From positions 4,573,501-4,637,500 of the forward strand of contig NZ_CP094351.1 of assembly GCF_022807995.1 (NCBI RefSeq): DNA of 64,000 bases, in the 5' to 3' direction. A program made the position numbers and the translations under genes. The notes under the pieces are model-generated. The model was not told the DNA's origin. It saw nothing but the letters and a program-made list of their open reading frames with translations, and searched no databases. Numbering within the stretch: the stretch's first letter is position 1; each line of letters opens with the position of its first letter. Below are positions 61,168 through 64,000 of this stretch, piece by piece. The stretch comes from Pseudomonas orientalis. Lineage in GTDB: Bacteria > Pseudomonadota > Gammaproteobacteria > Pseudomonadales > Pseudomonadaceae.

Positions 61168-62232
61168 ATGTTCCGTCCCAAGTTGTTGTTCACCAGCCTG
61201 GCCGCCCTTGCCCTCGGCGCCTGCTCGCCCCAGGATCCGCAAGCGGTGACCTCGGCGGCCATCGCCAAGCAAGTCATCCTGCCGACCTACAGCCGCTGGG
61301 TCGAAGCCGACCGTCAGTTGGCCGTCAGCGCCCTCGCCTATTGCCAGGATAAAGAGAGCCTGGACACCGCCCGCGCCGACTTCCTCCATGCGCAAAAAGC
61401 CTGGGCCGAGTTGCAACCGCTGCTGATCGGCCCGCTGGCCGAGGGCAACCGCGCCTGGCAGATCCAGTTCTGGCCGGACAAGAAGAACCTGGTGGGTCGC
61501 CAGGTCGAGCAACTGGTCAGCGCCCAGCCGCAGATCGATGCGGCCGCCCTCGCCAAATCCAGCGTGGTGGTACAAGGCCTGTCGGCCTACGAATATATCC
61601 TCTACGACGCCAAGCCCGACGTCGCCGACCCGGCGCAGAAAGCCCGCTATTGCCCGCTGCTGATGGCCATCGGCGAACGCCAGAAGGCCCTGGCCGAAGA
61701 GATCCTGGCCAGTTGGAACAGCACCGACGGCATGCTCGCGCAGATGACCAAGTTCCCCAACCAGCGCTATGCCGACTCCCACGAAGCCATCGCTGACCTG
61801 CTGCGCGTGCAAGTGACCGCCCTGGATACCCTGAAGAAAAAACTCGGCACGCCGATGGGCCGCCAGACCAAGGGCATCCCGCAACCGTTCCAGGCCGATG
61901 CCTGGCGCAGCCAGTCGTCCCTGCAAAGCCTTGAAGCCAGCCTCGCGGCCGCCCAGACCGTCTGGGTGGGCGTTGACAACAAGGGCCTGCGCGGCCTGCT
62001 GCCGGCGGACCAGAAAGCCCTGGCCGACAAGATCGACGCCGCCTATGCCGCGTCACTCAAACTGTTCGCCAGCAACCAGCGCACCCTCAACGAACTGTTG
62101 AACGACGACGCCGGACGCCAGCAACTCAACGACATCTACGACAGCCTCAACGTGGTCCATCGCCTGCACGAAGGCGAACTGGCCAAGGCGCTGGGCATCC
62201 AGCTGGGCTTCAACGCCAACGACGGTGACTGA
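61168..62232 (+). CDS. Imelysin-family lipoprotein lacking the GxHxxE histidine
   Basis: This 354-aa protein has a lipobox (LGAC, Cys20) and the imelysin fold: an N-terminal half with YSRWVEADRQLAVSALAYCQ and a C-terminal half with DAWRSQSSLQSLEASLAAAQ. The family's GxHxxE motif appears as GLSAYEYILYD, with Ser in place of His. Proteins of this group (M75 peptidase-like, EfeO-like) were once called peptidases; with the His missing, hydrolysis is unlikely and an iron or heme role at the outer membrane is more reasonable. The next gene overlaps its stop by one base. Confidence 0.9.
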   Translation: MFRPKLLFTSLAALALGACSPQDPQAVTSAAIAKQVILPTYSRWVEADRQLAVSALAYCQDKESLDTARADFLHAQKAWAELQPLLIGPLAEGNRAWQIQFWPDKKNLVGRQVEQLVSAQPQIDAAALAKSSVVVQGLSAYEYILYDAKPDVADPAQKARYCPLLMAIGERQKALAEEILASWNSTDGMLAQMTKFPNQRYADSHEAIADLLRVQVTALDTLKKKLGTPMGRQTKGIPQPFQADAWRSQSSLQSLEASLAAAQTVWVGVDNKGLRGLLPADQKALADKIDAAYAASLKLFASNQRTLNELLNDDAGRQQLNDIYDSLNVVHRLHEGELAKALGIQLGFNANDGD

Positions 62233-63335
62233 TGATGCTCAGGCGACAGGCTTTGGCGATTGGCAGCATGCTGCTCAGCGCACTCACCTTGGGCGGCTGG
62301 ACGCTGTTCAAGCACAAGGACAAGAGCCCGCTGCTGCTGTCGGCGCGCGACGATGCAGACGGCAGGCACTACGCCGTCGGTTATCGGCTGGACGGCCAGC
62401 AGGCGTTCGCCACCCAGGTCGGCCAGCGCTGCCACGACATCATCAACCATCCTGCGCTGCCGATTGCATTGTTCGTCGCCCGCCGGCCGGGCACCGAGAG
62501 TTACCTGATCGATTTGCGTGACGGCGCGCTGCTGCAAACCATCACCTCAAAAGCCAATCGTCACTTCTATGGTCACGCGGTGATCCACAAGAGCGGCGAC
62601 TGGTTGTACGCCACCGAGAACGACACATCCGACCCCGGCCGCGGCCTGTTGGGTGTGTACAGGTTCGAAGGCGAGCGGCTGGTGCACAGTGGCGAGATCT
62701 CCACCCACGGCATCGGCCCGCACCAGGTGTCATGGATGCCCGATGGCGAAACCCTGGTGGTGGCCAACGGCGGCATCCGCACCGAAGCCGAAAGCCGCGT
62801 GGAGATGAACCTCAACGCCATGGAGCCGAGCCTGGTGCTGATGCAGCGCGACGGCACGCTGATCAGCAAGGAAACCCTGGGCCAGCAGATGAACAGCGTG
62901 CGCCACATGGGCATTGCCGGCGACGGCACCATCCTCACCGGCCAGCAGTTCATGGGGCCGTCCCAGGAGCGTTCCGAGTTGCTCGCAATCAAGCGACCGG
63001 GGCAGCCCTTCACGGCGTTCCCGGTGGCCGACGAGCAGTTGCAGGCGATGGGGCACTACACCGCCAGCGTCGCGGTACACAGCGAGCTGCGGCTGGTGGC
63101 ACTGACGGCACCGCGCGGTAACCGGTTTTTCATCTGGGACATGGACAGCGGCGAGTTGCGCCTGGAAGCTGCGCTGCCCGATTGCGCCGGGGTCGGCGCG
63201 GTGGCGGACGGCTTTGTGGTGACCTCGGGCCAGGGGCGTTGCCGCTTCTACGATTGCCGTCTGAAGCTACCGGTCGCCACGCCACTGACTTTGCCCGCAG
63301 GCCTGTGGGACAACCACCTGCATATCATGACGTAA
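62232..63335 (+). CDS. DUF1513 beta-propeller-like periplasmic protein
   Basis: This 367-aa protein begins MMLRRQALAIGSMLLSALTLGG; a Tat-like or Sec signal is suggested by RRQALAIGS. The remainder resembles a YncE/lactonase-type beta-propeller: LLLSARDDADGRHYAVGY, WMPDGETLVVANGGIRTEAE and GAVADGFVVTSGQGRCRFYD. It is the third gene of the DHOR-imelysin-DUF1513 operon and overlaps the imelysin stop (TGATG). Two in-frame ATGs at 62232 and 62235 cannot be told apart. Function is unknown. Confidence 0.87.
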   Translation: MMLRRQALAIGSMLLSALTLGGWTLFKHKDKSPLLLSARDDADGRHYAVGYRLDGQQAFATQVGQRCHDIINHPALPIALFVARRPGTESYLIDLRDGALLQTITSKANRHFYGHAVIHKSGDWLYATENDTSDPGRGLLGVYRFEGERLVHSGEISTHGIGPHQVSWMPDGETLVVANGGIRTEAESRVEMNLNAMEPSLVLMQRDGTLISKETLGQQMNSVRHMGIAGDGTILTGQQFMGPSQERSELLAIKRPGQPFTAFPVADEQLQAMGHYTASVAVHSELRLVALTAPRGNRFFIWDMDSGELRLEAALPDCAGVGAVADGFVVTSGQGRCRFYDCRLKLPVATPLTLPAGLWDNHLHIMT

Positions 63336-63580
63336 ACGCTCAGCGCTCCTGAGCCGATGCCAGGAGCCTCGCACCCGCCACGATAACGCAAGGCACATCT
63401 CCTACGCAGTTAATGGAACCGTCTCTAATCCGGAGAACAGTGTTCCCGCAACAACTTGCGAAGTTTCGACTTATCCCCCTCCCCACTCTCATCAAAACTG
63501 CGGTGCTCAATGCGGCGCCGTCTGCGCCTGCGTGCTCGCGCTGCATTCAACCCTGCACAACGCCTTACAAGGACCCCCTT

Positions 63581-64000
63581 ATGACAATGCCGGGCCGCCG
63601 GATGATTATCATGCTCAGCATCGTTGGGTCAGTCGTTCTGATGCTTGCCGGCTACAAGACCTACTGGATTTACCAGCAGTTGCAGCTTTTACATGGACCT
63701 AGGCCGCCGGTCACCGTCGCAGTGGCCAATGCCTTCGAAATGCCCTGGCAGCGGCGGATGCCGGCAGCGGGCACACTCAAGGCACTGCAAGGTATCGACC
63801 TGAGCACGGAGGTGCCCGGCATCGTCACACAGTTGCACTTTGACTCAGGGCAAGCGGTCGAGGCGGGCCAGCCCCTGCTGCAGCTGGAGCATCAGACCGA
63901 GCAGGCAGCGCTGGACATGGCAAAGGCCGATCAGCGCCTGGCCCGCCAGAACTTTGAGCGCGGCCAGCAACTGGTGGGGATCAGCGCCATTTCCAGAGGC
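63581..64000 (+). CDS. RND efflux periplasmic adaptor subunit, 3' end cut by window edge
   Basis: From ATG 63581 (AAGGACC 6 bases upstream) 140 codons are visible with no stop. The N-terminus MTMPGRRMIIMLSIVGSVVL is a membrane anchor. The body follows the adaptor plan: a beta-barrel/lipoyl entry (GTLKALQGIDLSTEVPGIVT), the lipoyl hallmark FDSGQAVEAGQPLLQLEH and the start of the coiled-coil hairpin (LDMAKADQRLARQNFERGQQ). The family is MexH/AcrA-like. An RND pump gene is expected downstream. The 245-bp spacer after DUF1513 has only a 7-bp hairpin (63345-63367) and no gene. Confidence 0.9.
   Translation, partial: MTMPGRRMIIMLSIVGSVVLMLAGYKTYWIYQQLQLLHGPRPPVTVAVANAFEMPWQRRMPAAGTLKALQGIDLSTEVPGIVTQLHFDSGQAVEAGQPLLQLEHQTEQAALDMAKADQRLARQNFERGQQLVGISAISRG

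Overview
The window looks like chromosomal DNA of a fluorescent-group Pseudomonas. It is GC-rich, with long open antisense frames. It carries MvaT, a SecA-ArgJ block, the Entner-Doudoroff cluster edd-glk-gltR-gtrS with divergent gap, HemO, many REP-type palindromes of the kind known from P. fluorescens, and protein sequences that read as Pseudomonas throughout. No phage, plasmid, rRNA, tRNA or CRISPR was seen. The left edge cuts a HIT-family gene and the right edge cuts an RND adaptor gene.

Layout. 1-15 kb: HIT protein, OprD-type porin, MscS channel, YajQ, PanE-like reductase, a sensor kinase with a cobalamin adenosyltransferase, a Nudix-ThiE-like fusion, argJ, secA, a DciA (DUF721) protein and a HerA-like ATPase. 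15-24 kb: an amino-acid-type chemoreceptor, a structured dispersed repeat, an overlapping glycosyltransferase-deacetylase-membrane protein operon, a small gene antisense to that operon's 3' end, purU, mvaT and sbcB. 24-31 kb: a tightly overlapping six-gene operon RDD-SpoIIM-DUF4129-DUF4350-MoxR-DUF58. 31-37 kb: PilZ protein, lipoprotein, pyk, a second copy of the structured repeat, a ferredoxin reductase and class I fumarase. 37-42 kb: a DctB/DctD-type (MifS/MifR-like) two-component pair followed by an MHS-family dicarboxylate transporter with a visible sigma-54 promoter. 42-44.5 kb: flavin reductase, small protein, monooxygenase-like protein and a divergent AraC regulator. 44.5-51 kb: glucose catabolism (gtrS, gltR, glk, edd, gap) with two HexR-type operators. 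51-56.6 kb: a Fur-box-headed sigma/anti-sigma/TonB heme receptor system (Hxu-like), heme oxygenase and a DUF454 protein. 56.6-64 kb: a second chemoreceptor behind a FliA-type promoter, a nitroreductase, a di-heme oxidoreductase-imelysin-DUF1513 operon, and the start of an RND efflux adaptor.

How the parts connect. Three nutrient circuits can be read from DNA alone: dicarboxylate sensing to sigma-54 transport, sugar-acid sensing plus HexR control of the Entner-Doudoroff genes, and iron-gated heme sensing to heme uptake and degradation. Two chemoreceptors have plausible flagellar-sigma promoters. The most unusual item is an approximately 400-bp dispersed element present twice (near 17.4 and 33.7 kb). 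Its three-helix core keeps base pairing while the sequence changes, including wholesale replacement of the 24-25 bp outer arms on both sides. Two REP families punctuate intergenic spaces; six pairs of one family fall between 36.8 and 46.9 kb.
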